64,000 nucleotides of DNA from contig NZ_AP027361.1 of assembly GCF_030295915.1 (NCBI RefSeq), positions 186,001 through 250,000 on the forward strand, given 5' to 3'. This document shows positions 24,776-34,499 of the stretch, in pieces. This DNA comes from Thalassotalea sediminis (GTDB taxonomy: Bacteria > Pseudomonadota > Gammaproteobacteria > Enterobacterales > Alteromonadaceae). Within the stretch, counting starts at the first letter, position 1; each line of letters begins with the position of its first letter. The notes under the pieces were generated by a model. It was not told the origin of the DNA. It made no database searches and worked only from the letters and a program-made list of their open reading frames with translations. The position numbers and the translations under genes were made by a program.

Positions 24776-27052
24776 ATGTTTTCCTATTTTTACAAGTTTA
24801 TTCTACTTTTATTAAGCTTAACAATTGTACTGAATGCACATTCTTTTAATGCTCTAACTCCCGATAAGCCGAACTTATTTGAGCTAAGTGCTGTGGCTTT
24901 AAGTAAGTCCAACAGTAAAACAGAGTCTACATATGATAAAGCTCAAAAATCACTTGGAATGGAACCAAGTACTGTAATATATCCATACCAAAAAGGCGTG
25001 TATAGCGAGCAGTCAAATAAAGTTGAAATTCCTAATAGTGTCTTACTGTTAACAGCGGATCGAATTCAGCGAATCAAGACTAAAATTTCTCAAGATAGTA
25101 CTGCATGGGACGCTATGAAAAGTAAAATTTCCCATTACTTTGATCGGATTCCATACAATGCTGGAGAGTATGCCGGTGCGTTTTCTGCCGCTTATTATAT
25201 TAGTGGTGAAGAAAAATATATAAATCGGGCAATTGAACTTCTTATTCACGCTTACTTTTCGGAACCTGTAATAGGTTGGAAATACTATAAAAGTAGAAAT
25301 TTATTTCGAAGCCATGCGCGTTGGGCAGTAATGGGGTATAGTTGGATTAAACACCATATTTCATTGCAAGAACGAGAAAGGATCGAGGATATCCTAAAGC
25401 TCTGGAGTGATTATTGGCTTACCCATGTTGATTATCAAAATGGTTATGCTGGTTTAAGGCTCGCTGATACAGATGATGTCACCTCAATAACTAAAAACAT
25501 TACATTGCTTGGTTACGCTCTTTCTAATTCAACTAAGTATAAAGAATTTGGACAGGAGCTTTTAGTCGTTGGAGACTACTTACTAAATACATACGTAGTT
25601 GGTTACTACATGAGTGATATCATGGCGGGCGGCGCTTGGGCCGAAGGAAGTGATTATAGCCCAGCAACACAAATACATTGGATGGAAACGTTTCTTATTA
25701 ATAAAGACCAGCGAGGTATCCCATTTCCTAATAACTATGCTAGCGAAGCGATGAAGTCATTGCTTCATCAAACATTAGCAGGAGGGAGTGGGGTTTACAA
25801 ATATGGTTCTGAAGAACGTGCAATAGATTACGATGAATTGGGTGATGATTATAGGTACGCTTTTGCTTTAATTTTAATGGAAATATTAGAGGCACCTGAA
25901 GAGAAAGAATTAATACAAAACTGGTTTAATAAAATTTTAAGTAAGAAGGGATTCGCTAAGGGATCTATGGTTACACATTTTGATCGACTACTGTATCATG
26001 ATCCAACTATTCGTTCACTAAATCCAAATGACTATTTAGCTACTTTACATATAGCTGAAGGTATTGGCTTAATTTCTACGCGAAATAATTGGAGTGAGGA
26101 CGCAACAAACCTATACTTTATTAATCGTAGTATTCGTGTAGACCATGAACATAAAGATGCGCTTAGTTTTGATATTGCTTATAAAGGTCGTTGGATTACG
26201 AAAGAACGAACAGGTTATGCTGGTATATCTGAAACGAGTAGTGCACATAATACGATTTTAATTGAGAACGCAAGTCCAGATGGCTCAAGTAATCCTACAA
26301 GGAGAGCAGCAGGGGAACCAGTCACTTATAACGTCTATGATAATGAATATGTAACGTCGATTTCAGCTTCTGCAACAGATGTGTATAACATGAGCGGATA
26401 TTATGCAACAAATTACGCCAAAAGCGTCCATAGACAAGTTGCTTTTATTAAGCCAAGTACCGTAATCGTTTATGACCAAGTCTTAACAGATAAGACTGCT
26501 TTTAAAGATCTTATCGCTTATAAAGAATTAGAACCAGTGGCAGATACGTATTTAAGATGGGTGAAGGTTATACAGCATGTGCAAAATGAACCAGTAAAAA
26601 TTACCAATAGGTCAAATAGTTATAATGTAGTTAATGAGGGAAATAAATTAACATATCAAGTATTATGGCCTCATGATGCTAATGTTTCGGTGATAAATGA
26701 AGCTGAGCTATGGAAGGATGCTGTTGAATATGAAATGCCTGAAAATCAACGCAAGTGGCATTTTGAGGTAAAGAATAACGTGCCTAAAGAAAATAATGAA
26801 TTTGTTACTTCTCTCAATTTTGGCCTTAACAATGATACTGATAATTACGCATTAGATGCTACTATATTAACTCAGGAAAATGGGCTAATTATTGAAGGGG
26901 AGGTTATAGGTGTTGCATTTTATGTAAGAAGTAAACCTCACATCATTTTATTTAATAAACGCCCAGAGTATTCATCTTTTCCCGTAAAATTTAATGCGCC
27001 AGATGGTTTCGATGATGCATGGGTAACTAGAGTTGGTTTTACTCCTGAATGA
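24776..27052 (+). CDS. Secreted heparinase II/III-family polysaccharide lyase-like protein
   Basis: A 758-residue protein with signal peptide (about 1-24). The alpha/alpha-toroid N-terminal part (about 85-400) contains ARWAVMGYSWI and GGAWAEGSDYSP. The C-terminal beta-sheet domain contains the family signature VDHEHKDALSFDI around residue 455, followed by KERTGYAG and SSAHNTILI. Family members eliminate across uronic-acid glycosidic bonds (heparin, alginate, uronic-acid EPS). Given two uronic-acid pathways in the same locus, the likely target is the cell's own exopolysaccharide, for length control or release; import-type catabolism genes are absent. A good ribosome site (AAGGAAGG) precedes the start. 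Confidence 0.82.
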   Translation: MFSYFYKFILLLLSLTIVLNAHSFNALTPDKPNLFELSAVALSKSNSKTESTYDKAQKSLGMEPSTVIYPYQKGVYSEQSNKVEIPNSVLLLTADRIQRIKTKISQDSTAWDAMKSKISHYFDRIPYNAGEYAGAFSAAYYISGEEKYINRAIELLIHAYFSEPVIGWKYYKSRNLFRSHARWAVMGYSWIKHHISLQERERIEDILKLWSDYWLTHVDYQNGYAGLRLADTDDVTSITKNITLLGYALSNSTKYKEFGQELLVVGDYLLNTYVVGYYMSDIMAGGAWAEGSDYSPATQIHWMETFLINKDQRGIPFPNNYASEAMKSLLHQTLAGGSGVYKYGSEERAIDYDELGDDYRYAFALILMEILEAPEEKELIQNWFNKILSKKGFAKGSMVTHFDRLLYHDPTIRSLNPNDYLATLHIAEGIGLISTRNNWSEDATNLYFINRSIRVDHEHKDALSFDIAYKGRWITKERTGYAGISETSSAHNTILIENASPDGSSNPTRRAAGEPVTYNVYDNEYVTSISASATDVYNMSGYYATNYAKSVHRQVAFIKPSTVIVYDQVLTDKTAFKDLIAYKELEPVADTYLRWVKVIQHVQNEPVKITNRSNSYNVVNEGNKLTYQVLWPHDANVSVINEAELWKDAVEYEMPENQRKWHFEVKNNVPKENNEFVTSLNFGLNNDTDNYALDATILTQENGLIIEGEVIGVAFYVRSKPHIILFNKRPEYSSFPVKFNAPDGFDDAWVTRVGFTPE

Positions 27053-27183
27053 TCCTCAAATCATATGTAGCTGAGTTTTTTGAGCGATATTATAACAATC
27101 AAAAAATGCGAGACATCTAAAGTGGTTTTATAATCACTAGTGCAGTATTATTAACATAATTACAGGATGTTTACGCTAATTAT

Positions 27184-28209
27184 ATGACGAAAACTTGCTC
27201 AAGAGATGTTCTACTTGATGCCGTAAAAGGCTTTTTAATATTGTGTATTGTTCTCGAACATAACAGTATTCTAACAGCTCAATATGACTGGATTAGATCT
27301 TTTTGTGATGCCTTTGCAGCTGGCTGCTTTTTAATTTTGACTTTCGTATGGCCAATAAAAAAACAGTCAATTTATGACATGTCGAACAAATACATGGCAT
27401 ATTGGTGGACATTTATTCTGTTTATAACTGGTACTGCATTATTAAATTTTTTGCTATTTCCCACTGATAGTTTTTTGTCAGTTATATTTAATTATTTTAA
27501 AGCAACTCTTTTTGCGTCACCAACAGATATTAAAGCTGCGTCGGGCTTTATGTACTTTTGGTTTTTACCGTGTCTAAGTGTACTCTATATTATCAGATGG
27601 CTCAGTGAAAAAGCGAAGCTGGTATCACTATTTATTGCTTCGTTGGCGTGGCTTTTTATTGGTGTTTTTGAGGATGAACGACTCACTCAAACATTTTTTT
27701 CATTACATGTTATTGCTTTTATTTATATTTTAGGTTTTTTTTATAGTTATTGTCACAAGCCGTTAATCAATGGTGATGTAAAAATTAGGATGCTATCTAT
27801 AATTGCTTTTCTAGCTTGTTCAGTGGCCAGCTACTTTATAGGTTGGCAACTCTTTTTGGCTGGCGGCATTATCCCGTCGTGGCAAGAACCCAGCTTACTT
27901 TTGTTTTATAGTATATTCATGATTGTGGCAATTCCTGGCATTTATCACCTTTTGGCTATTACGCCGCCATTTATTCGTCAAATTTTTGCTTATATAGGCA
28001 AAAGAAGCTTGATAGTATATTTATTTCATCCTTTAGTATTCATAGCATTTACGCAATTTTTTCCCATTATTGAACATGGGCTATTGTCACTGGTATTTAC
28101 TGTTTTTGTTTGCGTTATAATAGCAGTCATCCTAGAAAAACTACCCATGCTAAATCGATTTTTATTTCCTCGAACCGTTACTTCTTTAATTTACAATAGG
28201 CGTTCATAA
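27184..28209 (+). CDS. Membrane acyltransferase, acyltransferase-3 family
   Basis: A 341-residue polytopic protein with about ten hydrophobic segments. The N-terminal RDVLLDAVKGFLILCIVLEHN matches the start of acyltransferase-3 proteins, where an Arg-Asp pair and a His in the first helices are typical; H26 is the probable conserved histidine. Members O-acetylate or O-acylate cell-surface sugars using cytoplasmic acyl-CoA. It probably decorates the exopolysaccharide. Its stop is 3 bases before the next start, so it is co-transcribed with the polymerase-like gene. Base composition is noticeably AT-rich. Confidence 0.72.
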   Translation: MTKTCSRDVLLDAVKGFLILCIVLEHNSILTAQYDWIRSFCDAFAAGCFLILTFVWPIKKQSIYDMSNKYMAYWWTFILFITGTALLNFLLFPTDSFLSVIFNYFKATLFASPTDIKAASGFMYFWFLPCLSVLYIIRWLSEKAKLVSLFIASLAWLFIGVFEDERLTQTFFSLHVIAFIYILGFFYSYCHKPLINGDVKIRMLSIIAFLACSVASYFIGWQLFLAGGIIPSWQEPSLLLFYSIFMIVAIPGIYHLLAITPPFIRQIFAYIGKRSLIVYLFHPLVFIAFTQFFPIIEHGLLSLVFTVFVCVIIAVILEKLPMLNRFLFPRTVTSLIYNRRS

Positions 28210-28212
28210 AGT

Positions 28213-29502
28213 ATGGGTTATTTTGTTTTATTGCTCACAATTGTTGTGTATTTAATTCGACCTGCTGAATGGATACCCGCTCTTTATTTTAACTGGAATA
28301 TGCTTCTTAATATTCTAGGCATCTTAGTAATGCTAGGTGTGGCTTTAAACCAAAATAGAAAGTTTACTTATGACCGAACTACACTCTTTTTATTATGGTT
28401 TATATTCGCAATGATATTATCTAACCTTTTTAATGGTCAATTTAATACTATTAGTGGCTATATATCACAAATTTTATCGACACTTATAATTTTTGTACTT
28501 ACACAAACAGCGATTACTAGGCCAAAGCAAATAGATAATTTTATTTTAGTGATTATCCTTGTTGTGTTGTTTATTTGCTTTCAGTGTTACTTGCAGGCAA
28601 CTGTTGGATATAACTGGGGGGGGTTAGAGCCTTTTACTAGAGGGTTAGTTTCTCAGTCGGGGGTCGAAGAGGCTGCAAGAGAAATACAAGTCGTTTGGTA
28701 CGGTGTGCTCCAAGATCCAAATGATTTAGGGATGTTACTTATAGCATTTATGCCGTATATATTTAGTCGTGTTTTCTACCAAAAGATTGATTTTATTAAA
28801 AAATGCTTTTGGATTATAGCAATGTTAATTATCGGTTATACAGTTATTCTTACTAACTCTCGTGGCTCAATGTTGTCATTAATAGGCGGTCTAGCTTTCT
28901 TTTATATAATTAAAAAACGTTCAATGACGGGCTATGTCCTTGCTTCTATCGCAGGGTTGGCATTACTTGCAATTGCACCATCTCGTATGGCAGAGCTTGG
29001 TTCGGGTGACTACAGTGCAATGGGGCGGGTTTATGCGTGGATTTTAGCATTAGAGTTATTAGCAATGAACCCAATTTTTGGTATTGGTGCTAAACACTTT
29101 CTTGATTATCATGCTTTAACTACACATAACAGTTATGTTCTTGCTATGGTTGAGAATGGCATAATAGGATTTATAGGTTACTTCAGTATATTCGCAATCA
29201 CAGTATTTACAACGGTAAAAGTTGCTTATACCGTTGAAGATAAAAGGCGCAGTATTGAAATAATCGCGTTGGTAAGTGGTATGGTTGGTATTCTAATTTC
29301 CATATTTTTTATCTCAAGAACCTATGCATTACTACCTTTTTTATACGTCGCAATAGTGATGACTTATTTAAGGGTACACACGCCGGAACTTTTTAATGAA
29401 TATATCTCAAAACTTAAGCTGTTTAAACTTGTTGTCTTAAGCGGTTTTTTTATCATTGGGTTATATATATTTAATCGATTGGCGACGGCTATATTAATTT
29501 AA
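28213..29502 (+). CDS. O-antigen ligase / Wzy-like polymerase membrane protein
   Basis: A 429-residue protein with about 11-12 hydrophobic segments. A large periplasmic loop (about residues 140-200) holds QDPNDLGMLL, and the downstream segment TNSRGSMLSLIGG (about 215) and GIGAKHFLDYHALTTHNSYVLAMVENG (about 292-318) resemble the Wzy_C region, including the His of the THNSY motif. The N-terminal IRPAEWIPAL is seen in exosortase-A-associated members. The role is either polymerising repeat units on undecaprenyl diphosphate or ligating glycan to a protein; as the only candidate in the locus, polymerase (Wzy) is favoured. It converges with the minus-strand operon. Confidence 0.75.
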   Translation: MGYFVLLLTIVVYLIRPAEWIPALYFNWNMLLNILGILVMLGVALNQNRKFTYDRTTLFLLWFIFAMILSNLFNGQFNTISGYISQILSTLIIFVLTQTAITRPKQIDNFILVIILVVLFICFQCYLQATVGYNWGGLEPFTRGLVSQSGVEEAAREIQVVWYGVLQDPNDLGMLLIAFMPYIFSRVFYQKIDFIKKCFWIIAMLIIGYTVILTNSRGSMLSLIGGLAFFYIIKKRSMTGYVLASIAGLALLAIAPSRMAELGSGDYSAMGRVYAWILALELLAMNPIFGIGAKHFLDYHALTTHNSYVLAMVENGIIGFIGYFSIFAITVFTTVKVAYTVEDKRRSIEIIALVSGMVGILISIFFISRTYALLPFLYVAIVMTYLRVHTPELFNEYISKLKLFKLVVLSGFFIIGLYIFNRLATAILI

Positions 29503-29532
29503 TAGCTTGTTAAATTAATGCTATCTATAACG

Positions 29533-30033
29533 TTAATTGCGATTATATGTATCAATGACCTTTCCAAATCCGCATCTTTCAATTACCTTTTGCATCGCAA
29601 AATTGTCTTCTCTCGTATCAATGAAAATGTGTTCTAAATTACCTTGTATTGATAAGTAGTTAATTGATGATGATAGTCCAAACGTCGCAAACCCCTTTTT
29701 TTGGTAACTAGGGTTCGTGTTAACAGGTCCTATTACACAATCATTAGCATCTATTTTGTAATGATTGCACTGCCCGAACGAGACTAGGCCATCTGAAACG
29801 ACGACATTGTCATATATTACAATATATAACAAATTCCTTTTCATCATAATTTTTATTGTCAGTTTTAATAATTCACTAGATAGTCCATATCTAGCGACTA
29901 AAGGTTTAAAACTTTTCACTACAGCTATTAGTGAGTCAACAATTAAAAACTTAGCTCCATCATTTCTAATTTGAAGTTGTTCGATTGTGGTGTTGTTTTT
30001 AATGCATTGCTTTTTATAAATAAACTGTTTCAA
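29533..30033 (-). CDS. GNAT-family N-acetyltransferase
   Basis: A 166-residue single-domain acetyltransferase and the last gene of the long minus-strand operon. The acetyl-CoA-binding motif A is visible as VNTNPSYQKKGFATFG (about 105-120), and motif B as EDNFAMQKVIERCGFG near the C-terminus. It could acetylate an amino sugar or an amino-acid substituent. It is 35 bases downstream of the flippase gene, with an AT-rich composition like its neighbours. Confidence 0.7.
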   Translation of the reverse strand: MKQFIYKKQCIKNNTTIEQLQIRNDGAKFLIVDSLIAVVKSFKPLVARYGLSSELLKLTIKIMMKRNLLYIVIYDNVVVSDGLVSFGQCNHYKIDANDCVIGPVNTNPSYQKKGFATFGLSSSINYLSIQGNLEHIFIDTREDNFAMQKVIERCGFGKVIDTYNRN

Positions 30034-30068
30034 TATTGATCCTCTAAATTAGTTTATTAATCATAAGA

Positions 30069-31565
30069 TTATGAAGTCATTTTTACACACCAGTTAAAAT
30101 AAGGTTTTAAATATTTAGGTGCTTTGCTCCGAAGTTGTTTAAATAAAAATACAACTGAATCATCATACCCCCGTGTTAGCAATAATAAATGTAAAAATAT
30201 AATCGCAAAAACAACGCTTCCCAAGAAAAGGGCAGCTAGGCCAGTAAGGTGCAAATTAATAAATATGGCAGGAGTGGAAGCTAATAGTGCAGAAATTAAT
30301 ATTTTCAATACATTGAGTATTGGTAAAAAGTGATAGCCGATTTTTGCAGCTAAACCATAGAAACAAAAAATTAAAATTAAAGATAAAGAACCATAAACAA
30401 CTAAAGCTCCATTTATTCCATACTTAGGTGTGAGGAAGAAGCTCAATATTAAAGTAATGATCACAAGTAAAGTGTGTACTTTTGCCATGCTCAATTGTTT
30501 GTCTTGGCTTATTAAAGTAAGGTTTGCGCCATTATTTATTACAACTAGTACGCGAAAAATAATAATAACTCGAAGAGCAAAAGCCGCTTCTAGGTATTTT
30601 TCACCATATAAAAAATCAATGATATTTTCGGCATAAATAAGAACAGGAAACAAAACGAATGAACTCAAAATGAGTAGATATCGTTGAGCCTGCAAAATGT
30701 TCCTTTCAACATTATCTTCGGCTATCGCTCGAGTTAACTTGGGGAGTAATATTTCTTGGTATATGCCAGGTATTAATGTAATTGCAGCTGTAGCTAGAAT
30801 AAACGCTAAATTAAAGTAGCCAGCAGCGGACAAAAAACCGCTTTGCTCAAGTACTATACTTTGGCTTTGCCGGAAGGTTATTGCACCAAAAAATACAATA
30901 GCTGTAGCAGACAATACCTGTGTTAGCACGCGTTTCTTGTGTTCAAAAACTGTGTTTTTTGAAATGCTAAAAGCAGGAATTAGCTTATTGAATCGTAAAA
31001 TACTAAAAGCAAAAGCAATGCATGCGATACAATATGCCATTAAAAACGATTCAATAGTTGAAAACCACATGGAGCAAATTATGACTGCAGTAAGGTTGAT
31101 TGGGTTTGCTATTAAGCTTGTTTTTGCTAGTACTTCAAATCGTTGTAAACCTTTGAAAATCGATGTTTGATAGATGTAGTATGCTTTGAACATCGCACTT
31201 GTAACTAGCAGTAAGGATAACCACATTGGAAACTTTGATAAAATTGCGCCGAGAAAAATTAACCCGATGAAAATAATCATGACAATTAATATTCGACTTA
31301 GTAATAACCTACCTGTATAACCAAGCAATTCCTTTAATTGCTCTTCAGATTTTGATTTAAATTCAGAAACAAATTTTGTAACTGTAATTGATAACCCCGA
31401 ATTGATTGCAATAGTAATTAATCCTGCTATCCAAATAGCACTAGAGTAGGCTCCGTACTCTTCTGTCGTTAAATTTCTAGCTATTATTATCGACACAAGT
31501 AAGCCCAAAAAGTACTCGCTATATAAATTTACGGCAGCAAAGCTAGTTTGTATAATTGTTCTCAT
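30069..31565 (-). CDS. Wzx-type polysaccharide flippase (MOP superfamily)
   Basis: A 498-residue protein with about 12-14 hydrophobic segments distributed over the whole length. The N-terminus (AAVNLYSEYFLGLLVSIIIARNLTTEEYG) is typical of oligosaccharide flippases, with SATAIVFFGAITFRQSQSIVLEQSG at mid-length. It should move the undecaprenyl-linked repeat unit across the inner membrane for a Wzx/Wzy pathway. It starts 3 bases after the glycosyltransferase stop. Confidence 0.85.
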   Translation of the reverse strand: MRTIIQTSFAAVNLYSEYFLGLLVSIIIARNLTTEEYGAYSSAIWIAGLITIAINSGLSITVTKFVSEFKSKSEEQLKELLGYTGRLLLSRILIVMIIFIGLIFLGAILSKFPMWLSLLLVTSAMFKAYYIYQTSIFKGLQRFEVLAKTSLIANPINLTAVIICSMWFSTIESFLMAYCIACIAFAFSILRFNKLIPAFSISKNTVFEHKKRVLTQVLSATAIVFFGAITFRQSQSIVLEQSGFLSAAGYFNLAFILATAAITLIPGIYQEILLPKLTRAIAEDNVERNILQAQRYLLILSSFVLFPVLIYAENIIDFLYGEKYLEAAFALRVIIIFRVLVVINNGANLTLISQDKQLSMAKVHTLLVIITLILSFFLTPKYGINGALVVYGSLSLILIFCFYGLAAKIGYHFLPILNVLKILISALLASTPAIFINLHLTGLAALFLGSVVFAIIFLHLLLLTRGYDDSVVFLFKQLRSKAPKYLKPYFNWCVKMTS

Positions 31566-31568
31566 GGT

Positions 31569-32591
31569 TTATTGATAACAATCAAAGTGGGTTCGAGTAC
31601 AAATTTCTAAAGAATATTTTTGGTGATATTCATTTAAACAATTTTGCGCAAATGCTTGATACATGCTTGGCTCTCTAAAAACAGTCGCGATACGCTTAGC
31701 CAATTTATTGCTGTTGGCATAAGGATATAAAAAACCATTATAGTTATTTTTTATTAGTTCAGGGTTTCCGCCGACATCAGAGGCAATAACAGGTGTTTTT
31801 GCGGCAAATGATTCTAGTATAGCTAAAGATAACCCTTCAGTTTCTGATGTGACTACTAATAAATCTATTTCTGTATAAATTCTATTCCTATCTGATTCAA
31901 AACCAAAAAAATAGACTTCAACATGAGGGATTAATTTTTTAGCAAGCTCTTGATTATATTTTAAAAGTTCACCTGTTCCATACAAACTCAAACTTATTTT
32001 GTTTTGAATTTCTTCTGGTAATTTTGAAACTGCTTCTATTAAAATGTGTTGAGATTTTAATGGAACAAATCGCCCAACATGGCCAAGTTTAAACTTACTA
32101 TTGTTTGTGTTAAGCTTTTTAATTGGCTTAACGCCATTTAAAATAGTTTGGGCTTTCTTTGAGTACTGAGGGTAATGTGCTAAAAACTTTACTCTTGCTT
32201 TATCGGCCACGAAAAGCATTTTATGTAATTTAAAATTTGCCAATTTATAGATAAATCGCCATTTAAGTCCATTATGTACGAACTCATTATGTCGAGTGTA
32301 AACAACTTTAATGCGTAACCCTAATGAAGCGAGTAACACACGAAGTAAGCAATGGCTGCTATGTACGTGTACAACGTCAAATTTTCTAATTATTTTTCTT
32401 ATGCCTTTCAAGCTTATCGATAGATGAAGAGGCATCTTTAAATTATCTAATTCAGCTTCCAAGGGTTCTCCTTTGTCACCCATGGATAGTATTTCAATGT
32501 AAGCTTTTTGTCTTTGAGCTGTCGCTAAATCTATTACGAAACGTTCAGCTCCACCTACATTTAAGCTACTAATAACATGCAATATTTGCAA
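31569..32591 (-). CDS. Glycosyltransferase family 4
   Basis: A 340-residue GT-B enzyme. The N-terminal HVISSLNVGGAERFVIDLA is the standard acceptor-side motif. The C-terminal half carries KLGHVGRFVPLKSQ and the donor-binding EXnE region TSETEGLSLAILESFAAKTPVIASDVGGNPELI. It transfers one sugar of the repeat unit at the cytoplasmic face of the membrane; donor and linkage are not predictable. It sits in tight operon spacing (3 and 8 bases to its neighbours). Confidence 0.85.
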   Translation of the reverse strand: MQILHVISSLNVGGAERFVIDLATAQRQKAYIEILSMGDKGEPLEAELDNLKMPLHLSISLKGIRKIIRKFDVVHVHSSHCLLRVLLASLGLRIKVVYTRHNEFVHNGLKWRFIYKLANFKLHKMLFVADKARVKFLAHYPQYSKKAQTILNGVKPIKKLNTNNSKFKLGHVGRFVPLKSQHILIEAVSKLPEEIQNKISLSLYGTGELLKYNQELAKKLIPHVEVYFFGFESDRNRIYTEIDLLVVTSETEGLSLAILESFAAKTPVIASDVGGNPELIKNNYNGFLYPYANSNKLAKRIATVFREPSMYQAFAQNCLNEYHQKYSLEICTRTHFDCYQ

Positions 32592-32599
32592 AATTTATC

Positions 32600-33340
32600 C
32601 TATTTCTTTGTCGAAAGATGCCAAGAAACTTTATGAGGTAAAAACTTAAACTTTTTCTTAAATCTTTTCATTGTATCACTTGCACCAAGAAAAGTACCGT
32701 AAGCGTAGTATTTGGCCTTTGTAAAGTGGTTTACTGCATATTCAGCGATGGAGATATAGAGCATTGGTACGATACCATAATTTTGAAAGTCACTATGGCC
32801 ATAAACATGTTCAACTTCAATTAATTCCCCAGCGACTATACATGCAGCATAGGCCACTAACTTTCCTGCGTTATTGAAAATGCCAAAGTGTGGATAATCG
32901 TGGGTGCTTGTGCTGCTTTTAGGGATACAAACTTCCGCGGGCCTATTTGTAATAAATGACTCAGGCATTGCTCCTTGCCTTACTTTGGCCGAACGCCTTA
33001 TATCCCAAATATCGTCAATATATTCGTTGAAATTTATTCGTTTGAAAGTAAACCCATTCCTAACTGCTTTTTTATAGTTTCTTCTTGCTGAACTTTCAAC
33101 AGCTTTCATGTATGAGTCTGGTTGGTCATTTAGCTCAAATAATGCCATACCAAATTGTCTCTTCTTAATTAGTGGAAGTTTTGGGTGGCGAGAGGTCGCT
33201 TCATTAAAGCACTCTTCAGTTATTTGACTAAAGAAGCTGTCATTCTCTTGGCATTCATCTAACATAAGATTTATATCTATATGTGGCATTGATTGAATAA
33301 GTCGCCAAGTTTCTTTGATACGATGTATTTTTTCTTTCAT
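32600..33340 (-). CDS. Putative GNAT-fold acyltransferase, FemAB-like
   Basis: A 246-residue protein without close recognition. Features pointing to a GNAT/FemAB-like fold are a basic segment ESSARRNYKKAVRNGF (about 83-98), DIWDIRRSAKVRQGAMP, then FGIFNNAGKLVAYAACIVAGE and VPMLYISIAEYAV with a following KAKYYAYG, which resemble the strand-helix core of acyltransferases. A role in decorating the glycan (amino-acyl or acetyl transfer) fits the context but is inferred. No signal peptide. A 64-base gap separates it from the upstream gene, the largest gap in this operon. Confidence 0.5.
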   Translation of the reverse strand: MKEKIHRIKETWRLIQSMPHIDINLMLDECQENDSFFSQITEECFNEATSRHPKLPLIKKRQFGMALFELNDQPDSYMKAVESSARRNYKKAVRNGFTFKRINFNEYIDDIWDIRRSAKVRQGAMPESFITNRPAEVCIPKSSTSTHDYPHFGIFNNAGKLVAYAACIVAGELIEVEHVYGHSDFQNYGIVPMLYISIAEYAVNHFTKAKYYAYGTFLGASDTMKRFKKKFKFLPHKVSWHLSTKK

Positions 33341-33404
33341 ATGCGTATTATTTTCATCCTTAATCCGAGCATTTTACCTAATGAATAAACGTATGTAATC
33401 TAAT

Positions 33405-34499
33405 TTATTTGAATAGGAGTAGACCGCTTCTTAATACTTTGTGTAGTTTATATAGCCAATTTAAAACAGGATACGTATGAGCACTAAAGGTATAACAGGC
33501 AACCTCACTTGCCTGATAATTGTTCTTATAACTATTTGTGTCCCCTTTCATTAAATCATAGTGACTAAGTTGCTCTTTTCTTGCTATTTGTGTAGCGAAC
33601 AGATGCATTGCTGTGCCTACTGACGCTACATTTTTGTTGTATTGTATGCCACTTTGATAGTAAAACAACGTGTCATGATCAATTATACCGTAAAAAACAG
33701 CTAAAACTTCTTGTTTCAAATTTACAGTAAAAATGAGTAATCTGTTTTCATTCAGTATTGTTTGACAATAGTCTTTATGAAAATTTGTAAATTTTTGCGA
33801 TTCAAATGCACCCTTTTTTCCCTTTTTTTTCCATGCTTTATTATGTAATTGCATTAACTTTTGAAAAGCTAATTGTAATTCATGATTATTTTGTACTAGC
33901 TGATATTGTAATAACTCATGATGGAGTGCTTTTCTGGCATGTCTACGTGTCGTTTTACTTCGAAAGTTTTGAATTTGTAATGTATCATTTTCCTCGATTG
34001 GTAAGATAAACCTTCTGCCAACATTTATTTTGCTTAAATACCAATTATTAGGTTGATAATTTTCTAACCAATTAAATATGTAGCTTTTTTTCAACACGAC
34101 ATCAAAACATACTTTTGAAAAAAGCTTACTCTCTTTCATAAAGACTGTTAGTTTTTTTAAAATGGCTTCTTCAAAGCTAGGCAAGACGATGATATCTTGA
34201 AACTCACTTGCCACTTCTGCCTCTTCTGGTTCACCAGTGCCGATAAATCTAAGTTCACGAGTTAGAACCCCTTTTTTTATATAAAAAGGACAAATCGCAA
34301 TTAACTTTTGGTTGTGCCTAAATAGTAATATGTGAATTTTATCTTTGGGTGTTAAGTAATGAAGACACCATACAATCATCCAATCTACACTTAAACATAT
34401 AGAAGATTGTTTAGATTCTCTACGCAAATTTTCCCAACTAGTCTTTAACGTTTCAAGATCTGTTAGATTATCAATAATTGAGCAATGAATGTTGTTCAT
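33405..34499 (-). CDS. GNAT-family acetyltransferase, BcsL/CelD-like
   Basis: A 364-residue protein. The N-terminal DLETLKTSWENLRRESKQSSICLSVDWM and the mid-region TTRRHARKALHHEL match the two-domain acetyltransferase group (Acetyltransf_6, CelD/BcsL, related to FemAB). The C-terminal half continues with FTVNLKQEVLAVFYGIIDHDTLFYYQSGI and KGDTNSYKN. These proteins are frequent in polysaccharide clusters and probably N-acylate sugars. Its ATG overlaps the stop of the upstream glycosyltransferase by 4 bases, implying translational coupling. Confidence 0.72.
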   Translation of the reverse strand: MNNIHCSIIDNLTDLETLKTSWENLRRESKQSSICLSVDWMIVWCLHYLTPKDKIHILLFRHNQKLIAICPFYIKKGVLTRELRFIGTGEPEEAEVASEFQDIIVLPSFEEAILKKLTVFMKESKLFSKVCFDVVLKKSYIFNWLENYQPNNWYLSKINVGRRFILPIEENDTLQIQNFRSKTTRRHARKALHHELLQYQLVQNNHELQLAFQKLMQLHNKAWKKKGKKGAFESQKFTNFHKDYCQTILNENRLLIFTVNLKQEVLAVFYGIIDHDTLFYYQSGIQYNKNVASVGTAMHLFATQIARKEQLSHYDLMKGDTNSYKNNYQASEVACYTFSAHTYPVLNWLYKLHKVLRSGLLLFK

